From Nitrososphaeria archaeon (GTDB taxonomy: Archaea > Thermoproteota > Nitrososphaeria > Nitrososphaerales > JANXEG01): a stretch of DNA of 64,000 nucleotides. A program made the position numbers and the translations under genes. Positions 1 through 7,138 of the stretch are shown in pieces; within the stretch, counting starts at the first letter, position 1, and every line of letters begins with the position of its first letter. The DNA is taken from contig JARVKA010000006.1 of assembly GCA_029775915.1 (NCBI GenBank), positions 1 to 64,000 of the forward strand, in the 5' to 3' direction. The notes under the pieces were generated by a model. That model saw only the letters and a program-made list of their open reading frames with translations. It had not been told where the DNA came from and made no database searches.

Positions 1-102
1 CTCGGTAGCTCAGCCTGGTAGAGGCTTTAGCCATAGAAAGCGTTGCCTTGGTAAGATAAAACAAAAAGGCAGAGGTCGCGGGTTCAAAGCCCGCCCGAGG
101 CT
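1..102 (+). tRNA. tRNA-Thr (GGT), 5' end cut by window edge, two putative introns
   Basis: The first two acceptor bases lie outside the window. The 5' acceptor strand ctcgg pairs with ccgag at 95-99. The D arm begins at 8 and its loop contains AGCCTGGTA. The T arm (81-94) has stem gcggg/cccgc around a TTCAAAG loop, and the discriminator is T102. A canonical anticodon arm TTGCC-TTGGTAA-GGCAG, with anticodon GGT, forms only if about 13 nt (near 55-67) are removed from the 3' side of the loop, the usual 37/38 intron position. The D stem GCTC/GAGC closes only if about 17 nt (24-40) between D stem and anticodon stem are also removed, which would be a second, non-canonical intron. Exact splice points are inferred from folding by eye. 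Confidence 0.85.
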
Positions 103-147
103 CTAACACTTTTGAAATGTTCCTTAAGCGTTAACTACTTTTTATCA

Positions 148-651
148 TTAACTCGTTGCCATTCTTTGAGTCTTTTTAGCGAGTATTTCTAAAAGTTTTT
201 CCTCTTCCATAGCGTGCTTTTCTTCTGGTGTGAGTTCTTGAGGGATCCAATTAGGTTTGGATTTATTTGTATAATAAGCCCTTATAGCTCTTCTTAATGC
301 TCCAACTGCAAGTATGCCACAATGGTACTTCACAAAGGGCAATCCCCCTAATTCATTCGACACATCTTTCCATGAAACTTCCCAAGCTTCTTTCAAAGTC
401 TTGCCCTTAATCATCTCAGTTAACGAGCTAGCAGTAGCTATATTCGCAGCACAACCATAACTCTCGAACTTAGCATCGAGAATTCTTTCTGAAGATTCAT
501 CAATCTTTAGATATATTGCTATCATATCACCACATGCTAAACTACCAGCGAGTGCTTCAGCATCAGCATTCTCAATCCTTCCTAAATTCTTTGGATTTCT
601 AAATAGTTCTAAAACCTTTTTAGTATATGTTAATGGTATTCGACTTGACAA
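148..651 (-). CDS. iscU: IscU/NifU-type iron-sulfur cluster scaffold protein
   Basis: This is a scaffold on which [2Fe-2S] or [4Fe-4S] clusters are assembled from sulfide supplied by the cysteine desulfurase next to it. The three IscU ligand cysteines are present: C40 in LACGD (with the conserved Asp), C67 in YGCAAN and C111 in YHCGIL. The 167-residue length is a normal IscU core plus a charged C-terminal tail of about 40 residues rich in Glu and Lys. It is the last gene of the minus-strand operon DsrE-like, TusA, IscS, IscU, and its start lies 1 nt from the iscS stop, so the two are almost certainly translationally coupled. Confidence 0.93.
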   Translation of the reverse strand: MSSRIPLTYTKKVLELFRNPKNLGRIENADAEALAGSLACGDMIAIYLKIDESSERILDAKFESYGCAANIATASSLTEMIKGKTLKEAWEVSWKDVSNELGGLPFVKYHCGILAVGALRRAIRAYYTNKSKPNWIPQELTPEEKHAMEEEKLLEILAKKTQRMATS

Positions 652-652
652 T

Positions 653-1891
653 TTACCCCACCTTCATTTTAGATTTTATCGGGCTTAAAGATCTAATTCT
701 ATTAACAGCGCTTGGTAAAACATCTAAAACATAATCTATATCTGAGATTGTGTGGAATGGTGAGATTTTCATTAATAAACTCCCATGCGCTTCTTCATAC
801 CTTCGCCCAATAGCTAAAAGTACGTGGCTCGGCTCGAGTACACGACTTGTACAAGCACTACCACTAGAAACATAAACACCCTTCATACTCAACTCAACCG
901 TTAATGCCTCACCTTCACAATAAAGAAAGCTAATATTAACATTATCTGGAGAACGCTTATTACCAAAAGGTCCATTTAATATTGTATAATCGATCTTGTC
1001 CAAAATACCCTTTATTAAATGATCTCTCAACTCAATCATTCTTGGTAAATAATCGTTAAAGTTTTTATGCATAATCTCAACCGCTTTAGAAAATCCGATT
1101 ATAGCTGGTACATTCTCTACACTAGGCCAAAGTTTTTGAGTGCTAAGTTGTCCATGAATTATCGGCTCTAACTTAATACCCTCTTTAACATATAATGCAC
1201 CTACACCCTTAGGGCCATAAACTTTATGGCTACTGAATGATGCGAGATCTATATCGAGCTTCTTCATATTCAATGGTACTTTACCTAGAGCATCACAAGC
1301 ATCGGTATGGATTAAAACCTCTTTATCCTTATCCCTAACAATATCTCTCAAAGCTTTTATATCTTGTATAGTTCCTATCTCATGATTCACAATCGCCACA
1401 CTCACCAATAAAGTCTCATTATCCACATGATTCAATAGGAAATCCAAATCGATGAATCCATCCTTATCAACAGGTATTTTTATAACTTTAAATCCATACT
1501 TTTCAAGCCTCTCAGCTGGAAATGTTACACTTAAATGTTCTATACTTGAAATGAGAATCTTCTTTCTTTTTGATAAATTGGCTGAGCCTAATATAGCTAA
1601 GTTATTCGCTTCTGTACCACTATGAGTATAAACTATCTCATCCACATTAGAGTTAATCGCTTCAGCGATTTTCATTGTAGCTTCATAAAGTGATTGATAA
1701 GTTATCCAACCTATTCGATGAGTTATAGATGGATGACCAATACCATTGTATTTATAAGCATTCTCCATAACCTTCATAATCTCTGGATTTATTAAACCAG
1801 AGTTTTCGTAGTCTAAGTAAACCTCTCGTTCTGGTACACCATGCGAGTTGATCAACTCACTTATGGATTTAGATAAATCACTGTATGTCAA
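653..1891 (-). CDS. iscS: Cysteine desulfurase, IscS/NifS family
   Basis: This PLP enzyme converts cysteine to alanine and a protein-bound persulfide. The PLP lysine lies in SSHKVYGPKG (K223), the PLP-stacking region is around TDACDALG, and the mobile catalytic cysteine is C347 in SSGSACTSR, the long-loop type typical of IscS. The stretch that is usually GGGQERGLRSGTENV reads HGQLSTQKLWPSVENV here, a divergent but alignable variant. The gene overlaps upstream tusA by 4 nt and abuts downstream iscU, so desulfurase, scaffold and relay proteins are made together. Confidence 0.93.
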   Translation of the reverse strand: MTYSDLSKSISELINSHGVPEREVYLDYENSGLINPEIMKVMENAYKYNGIGHPSITHRIGWITYQSLYEATMKIAEAINSNVDEIVYTHSGTEANNLAILGSANLSKRKKILISSIEHLSVTFPAERLEKYGFKVIKIPVDKDGFIDLDFLLNHVDNETLLVSVAIVNHEIGTIQDIKALRDIVRDKDKEVLIHTDACDALGKVPLNMKKLDIDLASFSSHKVYGPKGVGALYVKEGIKLEPIIHGQLSTQKLWPSVENVPAIIGFSKAVEIMHKNFNDYLPRMIELRDHLIKGILDKIDYTILNGPFGNKRSPDNVNISFLYCEGEALTVELSMKGVYVSSGSACTSRVLEPSHVLLAIGRRYEEAHGSLLMKISPFHTISDIDYVLDVLPSAVNRIRSLSPIKSKMKVG

Positions 1892-2118
1892 CCCGAAACC
1901 TCCACGTATATTTGATATACGTCATCAACTTTTTCAACCTTTAAAAATTTGTGACCTACGCTGGAAGCCCATTCTTTAACATCCAATGGAGCTCCTGGAT
2001 CCGTTGCTAAAAGCATAACTATTTGACCTGGACTGGCTCTTGTTATAGCCTCAACCAATGTTAAGAGCGGGCCTGGGCAGGACTTATACCGTGCATCCAC
2101 AATCAAGTCTACATTCAA
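1888..2118 (-). CDS. tusA: TusA/SirA-family sulfur carrier protein
   Basis: This small sulfur-relay protein of 76 residues has the invariant Cys-Pro-x-Pro motif near the N-terminus (SCPGPLL), where the cysteine carries a persulfide, and the typical ending of an alternating alpha/beta TusA fold. It lies between a DsrE-like protein and IscS, overlapping iscS by 4 nt. By analogy with characterised TusA systems it probably accepts sulfur from IscS for tRNA thiolation, molybdo/tungstopterin assembly or another acceptor. The acceptor cannot be read from this window. Confidence 0.9.
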   Translation of the reverse strand: MNVDLIVDARYKSCPGPLLTLVEAITRASPGQIVMLLATDPGAPLDVKEWASSVGHKFLKVEKVDDVYQIYVEVSG

Positions 2119-2133
2119 GGCTCATCATCACAA

Positions 2134-2544
2134 TTATGAAATGAATAGTGTTATGTTTGAATCTTTTGCACTATTTAAGAAATATGCTGCACTAACGACA
2201 CCATCTACATATTCTAATAAATTATCAGCCTTCAATTTAAAAAGATCCATTGTGGTGGAGCATGCATAAACCTTTAACCTTCCAGTCTTCTTCCCTTGCT
2301 CCAATATATCCCTCCATTTTGGTATAAAGCCAAAGTTCATAGCTCTTTTTAAATCATCTTCATAGCTTTTATAATCTGTGCTAACCTCCTTAGGCTCATA
2401 ATCTTTCTTTAAAGCTAAAAGCGCCCAAAAAGTAAAGAATAATTCAGCATCCCAACCCATAACAGCTGCTGTAGTAGCTAAAGTCGTGGCTGGGAATAAC
2501 TTATCCAACTTCTCTGAGGCTATTATTATAGATATTTTTGGCAT
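2134..2544 (-). CDS. DsrE/DsrF-like sulfur relay protein
   Basis: This 136-residue protein resembles the DsrE/DsrF/TusD-like family. It opens with a hydrophobic beta strand (PKISIIIAS), continues with an AATTAAVMGW helix, and has a cysteine in VYACSTTMDLF at the position where family members carry persulfide. It is the first gene of the sulfur operon. A TATA-like element sits about 25 nt upstream of the start, so the mRNA is probably near-leaderless. Pairing with TusA suggests sulfur storage or transfer, but the direction of flow is not known. Confidence 0.8.
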   Translation of the reverse strand: MPKISIIIASEKLDKLFPATTLATTAAVMGWDAELFFTFWALLALKKDYEPKEVSTDYKSYEDDLKRAMNFGFIPKWRDILEQGKKTGRLKVYACSTTMDLFKLKADNLLEYVDGVVSAAYFLNSAKDSNITLFIS

Positions 2545-2568
2545 ATCATTTATTATAATATAACTGCG

Positions 2569-2577
2569 TTATATAAA
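2569..2577 (-). promoter_or_regulatory. Putative TATA box of the sulfur operon
   Basis: The minus strand reads TTTATATAA about 25 nt upstream of the ATG at 2544. This is the expected archaeal TATA position for transcription starting at or just before the start codon. Nothing else is obvious between 2545 and 2837. Confidence 0.45.
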
Positions 2578-2837
2578 AAATTATCGGTAATTTTTATAAA
2601 TTACTCTCTTTACTCATTTGAATTTCATAAAAATTAACCAGTTTCAATTAGTTCTAATTAGTTTACCAACCACTATCGAATATCTTGAGATTCATACTTC
2701 ATCCATAGAGATAAATTTTTCAACGTAAAGTTTAACAAAACCATTAGTGCAAATATTTTTAGTTATTGAGCTTTATGATGTGGATATGGATAAAATTGCG
2801 AATAAGAGCTTTGTTAAAGATTATTTAGTGAATAATT

Positions 2838-5708
2838 ATGGTAGAAACTTTTATTGATGTTTTCGCACAATTTGCAAAACCGATTCGTAAAGCGATTCAT
2901 GATCATGGTTTTTTATCACCCACAGAGCCACAAATAAAAGCCATACCTTTAATTACAAGTGGTAAAAATGTTTTACTTGTAGCCCCTACTGGGACTGGTA
3001 AGACTGAGGCTGCTTTCCTACCCATTTTAAATAAGCTTTACACAATGGAGGAGAAAGTAAAAGGGATTAAGGTTCTTTACATTACCCCTTTAAGAGCTTT
3101 GAATCGGGATTTATTAGAGAGATTGGAGTGGTGGTGTAAACGATTAGACTTGAGACTTGCGGTTAGGCATGGAGATACTGAGGTTAAAGAGAGAGGGATG
3201 CAAGCATTAGTACCGCCAGATATTCTAATCACCACACCCGAAACCCTTCAAGTAATTCTTGTAGGAAAGGTCATAAGGAATCATTTAAAGTCTGTGAGAT
3301 GGGTGATTGTTGATGAAGTTCATGAATTGGCGGTGGATAAGAGAGGGAGTCAATTATCATTAGCATTGGAGAGATTGCGCTACATAACTGGAAAGGAGTT
3401 TCAAATTATCGGCTTATCAGCCACAATAGGCACACCTGAAGAAGTTGCTCACTTTCTCGTTGGTTCGAATCGAACTTGTGAGATTGTGAAGGTTCCGGTT
3501 GCAAAATCCATGCAAATACAAATTCTTTATCCTGAAGCTGATAAAATCGATTATGAGTTAGCATCTAAATTATACACTTATCCTGAAGTTGCAGCAAGAT
3601 TGAGAATTATAAGAGAATTGATTTTAAAGAATCACTCAGTTTTAATCTTTACAAATACAAGGAGTGAGGCTGAGATTCTCGCTAGTAGATTTCGAGTTTG
3701 GGATTCTGAATTCCCATTAAGTGTTCATCATGGCTCATTATCAAAGCCATCTCGACTCGATGCTGAAAGAAAGTTAAAGGATGGTAAGCTTTACGGTATT
3801 ATTTGCACCAGCTCTTTAGAGTTGGGAATAGATATAGGGCCTTTAGAGATGGTGATACAATATAATTCTCCTCGCCAAGTAACAAGGCTTATTCAAAGAG
3901 TGGGTAGGAGTGGCCATAAAATAGGAGGTATTGCTAAGGGTGTAATTATAACTCAAGATTCAGATGACACATTGGAAGCTATGGTAATTGCTCGTAGAGC
4001 ATATTTAGAAGATTTAGAGCCAGTAAGTATTCCAAATAAGCCCTTTGATGTACTCACTCATCAATTGGTTGGCTTACTCTTTCATAAAAATAAATGGAGT
4101 TTTGAAGAAGTTTTAAATCTTTGCAATCAAGCTTATCCTTATAGAAATCTCACACTTGAGGATTTAATGAAAGTTCTCAATTATATGTATACAAGATATC
4201 CGAGACTTTGTCAAGTATTATTCGAGCATAAATTATTCAACAAACCACCAAGTATAAGAGGATTTTACGAGTATTATTTTCAAAATTTATCCATGATACC
4301 AGATACGAAGCAATATTTAGTATTAAAAGAGGATGGTTTGCCAATAGGGGTTTTGGATGAGGAGTTTGTAGCTGAGTATGGTGAGATAGGTACAAAGTTT
4401 GTAGAGGGTGGTTCTTTATGGAAAATTGTACAAGTTTATCAAGATAAGGTATATGTAAAGCCGGATGATGATCCAACTGGAGCTATACCGAGTTGGGTTG
4501 GTGAAGAGATACCCGTATCTTATGAAGTGGCTTCAGAGGTCGGCTCGATTAGAAGGTTTGTTGAATTGAGATTGAATGAAGGTGCATCGATTGAGAGAAT
4601 TGTGAATGAGCTTTGCTCGAAATATCCAATTGATAAAAATACATTAATGCGCGCATTACATGAGATTTTTGAGCAAATAGAGAGAAAAATCCCTATACCA
4701 AATGATAAAAGGGTAATGATCGAAGCTCATCAAGATTATGCAATTATAAATTGTTGCTTTGGACATTTGGTGAATAGATGCTTAGCAAGACTTTTAGCTC
4801 ATCTTTTATCAGAGAGATTGGGCTTATCAGTTGGTGTATATCAAGACCCATATCGCATTTATCTTAAAGCACCAAATATCTCACCCAACGATATAAGGGA
4901 TTTATTAATAAATTTGGCTGATCAGGATATTCAAAAATTAGCTGTAAAAGCTTTGGTAAAGACGGGGATTTTTATACATAGATTGATCCATGTTGCGAAA
5001 AAGTTTGGCGTGATTGGTAAAGATTCAGATTTGAGTAGCGTTAAATTAAAGAGCCTTATTGAGAGTTTACAAGGCTCGATAATTTATGAAGAAGCTGTGA
5101 GAACAATGTTAGAGGTTGATGTAGATATTACACGTACCGCTCAATTAATTCAATCAATGAGAAAAGGAGAGATTGAGATAGTGATTTTAAAAGATGATGA
5201 ATTCTCACCAATATCTAAAATAGGTTTGCAAAAGGTTGCGAGAAGGGCTGAGTTAATAAAACCGGATCGGCTTAAGAGAATTATTTTAGAATCTACTCGA
5301 GCAAGATTATTGAATGAGGGAAAAACGATAGTTTGTGTAGATTGTTGGGATTATGTAGATACAAAAGCAATTAAAGATTTACATGAAGGTTTTAAATGCC
5401 CATTATGCTCTTCTTCAAAATTAGCATTAATTGATGAAAGTGAGGAAAAGATGAGACTTCTTTGCTCCTCGATTCAAATTGGAAAAGTACCGAAGAGATT
5501 CAAAAGGATTTTTAAAAAAGCTCTTCGTATATCTGAGCTTTATATGACTTACGGCTTTCCAGCAGCCGTAGTGTTAGCGGGTAAGGGGATTAGCGTATCG
5601 GAGGCAAGTAAAATTCTTGAAAAAGAGAGTAATGTTAATGATAAATTGATTGAGCTTATAATCGAGGCTGAGAAGAGAGCTTTAAAGAGGCGCTATTTCA
5701 TATCTTGA
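2838..5708 (+). CDS. lhr: Lhr-type superfamily 2 DEVH helicase
   Basis: This is a large ATP-dependent helicase of the archaeal Lhr group (956 aa; DNA or RNA unwinding, linked to repair in characterised members). The RecA1 domain contains Walker A APTGTGKT, the DEVH box in VIVDEVHELAVD and SATIG. RecA2 contains SVHHGSLS and a QRVGRSGH motif VI. A winged-helix/Lhr-core region follows. The C-terminal third carries a CxxC...CxxC knuckle (CVDCWDY, CPLCSS) that may bind zinc. A short overlapping reading frame (2786-2857) precedes the start in another frame. Its 3' end overlaps the convergent Nse3-like gene by 16 nt, so the helicase and the SMC-type operon face each other. Confidence 0.92.
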   Translation: MVETFIDVFAQFAKPIRKAIHDHGFLSPTEPQIKAIPLITSGKNVLLVAPTGTGKTEAAFLPILNKLYTMEEKVKGIKVLYITPLRALNRDLLERLEWWCKRLDLRLAVRHGDTEVKERGMQALVPPDILITTPETLQVILVGKVIRNHLKSVRWVIVDEVHELAVDKRGSQLSLALERLRYITGKEFQIIGLSATIGTPEEVAHFLVGSNRTCEIVKVPVAKSMQIQILYPEADKIDYELASKLYTYPEVAARLRIIRELILKNHSVLIFTNTRSEAEILASRFRVWDSEFPLSVHHGSLSKPSRLDAERKLKDGKLYGIICTSSLELGIDIGPLEMVIQYNSPRQVTRLIQRVGRSGHKIGGIAKGVIITQDSDDTLEAMVIARRAYLEDLEPVSIPNKPFDVLTHQLVGLLFHKNKWSFEEVLNLCNQAYPYRNLTLEDLMKVLNYMYTRYPRLCQVLFEHKLFNKPPSIRGFYEYYFQNLSMIPDTKQYLVLKEDGLPIGVLDEEFVAEYGEIGTKFVEGGSLWKIVQVYQDKVYVKPDDDPTGAIPSWVGEEIPVSYEVASEVGSIRRFVELRLNEGASIERIVNELCSKYPIDKNTLMRALHEIFEQIERKIPIPNDKRVMIEAHQDYAIINCCFGHLVNRCLARLLAHLLSERLGLSVGVYQDPYRIYLKAPNISPNDIRDLLINLADQDIQKLAVKALVKTGIFIHRLIHVAKKFGVIGKDSDLSSVKLKSLIESLQGSIIYEEAVRTMLEVDVDITRTAQLIQSMRKGEIEIVILKDDEFSPISKIGLQKVARRAELIKPDRLKRIILESTRARLLNEGKTIVCVDCWDYVDTKAIKDLHEGFKCPLCSSSKLALIDESEEKMRLLCSSIQIGKVPKRFKRIFKKALRISELYMTYGFPAAVVLAGKGISVSEASKILEKESNVNDKLIELIIEAEKRALKRRYFIS

Positions 5709-6271
5709 TTTATCGATGTTGGGCTCGCAAGTAATAAACTCAATAAGGTCTTTTGATCAATTTCAGCTCTCGTTCTCCAACCAATGTATAATATATCATC
5801 CTTATCCTGAAGCAAATACCCTTTTTGTATAAATCGATCGAGATTTAAATCCACTTTCCATTGGGGGAATTTTTCCTTTAAAAGTTGCTCAACATCCTTT
5901 CTCGGCGACTTTCCTTTGTGAGTGATTATATACGCTAATGATGCCGCCAAACATGCCAAATCATCAATTCTAAAACCAGAAGCTTCAATCTCGGTTTGAG
6001 TTGGAGGCTCTTTGAATATTATAAAGAATCTCGCTTTATCCAAATCCTCTATCGAGCTCTCATCGATATTTTCACCCCTCTCCGAAATTATTTTTAAATC
6101 CAATCCCATTTTTTCCAAATCCTCTCTCAAAATGGGTATCATCTTTACATAATCCTTTCCTAAAACTCTCTTTAACTCCCAACCTTTAACGCCTGGAGCT
6201 TTATATCTTTGAAATAGGAGCATTTGATAAGCTCTTTTTAATTTTCTTCTTACATCAGCCTCTTCCAACAT
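5693..6271 (-). CDS. MAGE/Nse3-like tandem winged-helix (KITE) protein of an SMC5/6-type complex
   Basis: Seen: a 192-residue protein whose whole length aligns by eye with the MAGE homology domain of Nse3. The first winged helix spans about 5-62 (QMLLFQRYKAPGVKGWEL...ILREDLEKMGLDLKII), a strand follows at 81-87, and the second winged helix is about 100-165 with LAYIITHKGKSPRKDVEQLL. It ends in GYLLQDKDDILYIGWRTRAE, which mirrors the family ending YLEYRQVP...FLWGPRA.E. Known: Nse3 binds the kleisin Nse4 and DNA in the eukaryotic Smc5/6 complex. Inferred: the same role here, because the upstream genes encode an Nse4-like kleisin and an Smc5/6-like ATPase. It overlaps the kleisin gene by 17 nt. 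A generic winged-helix protein is the alternative. Confidence 0.62.
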   Translation of the reverse strand: MLEEADVRRKLKRAYQMLLFQRYKAPGVKGWELKRVLGKDYVKMIPILREDLEKMGLDLKIISERGENIDESSIEDLDKARFFIIFKEPPTQTEIEASGFRIDDLACLAASLAYIITHKGKSPRKDVEQLLKEKFPQWKVDLNLDRFIQKGYLLQDKDDILYIGWRTRAEIDQKTLLSLLLASPTSINQDMK

Positions 6272-7079
6272 TTTTCTTCGCCTCCAAAGCCTTCACCCAA
6301 CCCTCATAATCTAAAGAGATTGCTATCGATCTTGGCATCGCACTTTTAATTCCCACTTTATGGGGGATTAAAATCATCCTCTCTTCAATAGGATCGATTT
6401 TTAATCTCGCATAACCTTCAGATATGAGAAAGCTAGTTAAATATGCTCTAATAACCGTTTCCTCAAAACTATCTCTCGTAATGAAATCCCAATAATCAAA
6501 ACCATCATGCTTACTCTCCAATTCAATTCGTAAATTGTGAATCTTTTCAAAAAACTCTTCTTCACTCAATATTTTTAAAGCGAGTAAATCGGAAAGTGAT
6601 AACACGCCAGGGCTCACCTCAATAACCTCATCTTTTCTAAATCTCTCTTTAAGTGGAGGGAGTTGATTCCAATAATCCATAGCTTTTTTTAATCGAGATG
6701 GAAAGATTTGTTGAATATTCACTATAGGATGCCAAGATTTTATAAAAATCTCAATCAATTGCTCAATAGCTAATGCTCTAATCTTTAACTCAACCATTAA
6801 GGGATCGATGTAAAGTGATGACGCTCTATGCTTAACCCATTCACCTTGCAACTTAACGATTAATGAAAGTTGATTCAAAGCTTCCACATCGAGTAAAAGT
6901 TCATCTAAAAATTTCCAATGAGGTAAGTATTTTTTAAGAGTCTCTAAAGATTTTTTAACATCTACTTCGAATGGATCTCCTTTTCTCTCTATCGCTTTAC
7001 ATAAATCGATAATTCTCAATAATAAAGATAACCACTCATTTCTATCCTTTTTAGAGAGTTTAATCTTCTCCTCACTCAA
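6255..7079 (-). CDS. Putative kleisin with Nse4-like C-terminal domain
   Basis: The protein has 274 residues and a TTG start. The N-terminal part is helical, as expected for a segment contacting an SMC neck. Residues 203-265 match the Nse4 C-terminal pattern: DSFEETVIRAYLTSFLISEG corresponds to F.QTVEN.F..SFLI.DG, a ..LP-like strand follows, and SIAISLDYEGWVKALE corresponds to the closing LSLDY..W motif. ScpA kleisins also end in a winged helix but normally show an LALLEL pattern, which is absent. Kleisins bridge the two heads of an SMC dimer and recruit KITE proteins. The flanking genes encode exactly those partners. The gap to the SMC stop is 59 nt and holds a tiny overlapping frame. Confidence 0.55.
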   Translation of the reverse strand: MSEEKIKLSKKDRNEWLSLLLRIIDLCKAIERKGDPFEVDVKKSLETLKKYLPHWKFLDELLLDVEALNQLSLIVKLQGEWVKHRASSLYIDPLMVELKIRALAIEQLIEIFIKSWHPIVNIQQIFPSRLKKAMDYWNQLPPLKERFRKDEVIEVSPGVLSLSDLLALKILSEEEFFEKIHNLRIELESKHDGFDYWDFITRDSFEETVIRAYLTSFLISEGYARLKIDPIEERMILIPHKVGIKSAMPRSIAISLDYEGWVKALEAKKNVGRG

Positions 7080-7131
7080 TAATTAATTCACCATTTTTGA
7101 AAATGCCTTTTACTTTTATTTTCACCATCAT
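7072..7131 (-). CDS. Tiny reading frame bridging the SMC and kleisin genes (19 aa)
   Basis: An ATG overlapping the region just after the SMC stop opens a 19-codon frame (MMVKIKVKGIFKNGELIIE) whose TGA overlaps the TTG start of the kleisin by 8 nt. It fills the only gap in the operon and could serve translational coupling. It may also be chance; no homology is recognisable. Confidence 0.25.
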   Translation of the reverse strand: MMVKIKVKGIFKNGELIIE

Positions 7132-7138
7132 TTTCAAA

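Noticed and set aside
4237-4476. Minus-strand open frames inside large plus-strand genes (such as 4237-4476 and 11032-11567)
   Set aside because: They are antisense to well-conserved genes (helicase, Ftr) and have no protein-family pattern.
6255-7079. ScpA-type kleisin and ScpB as alternative labels for the two SMC partners
   Set aside because: The Nse4-like FEETV...SFLI.EG and SLDY..W patterns and the MAGE-like ending fit better than ScpA/ScpB patterns; kept as an alternative to test.
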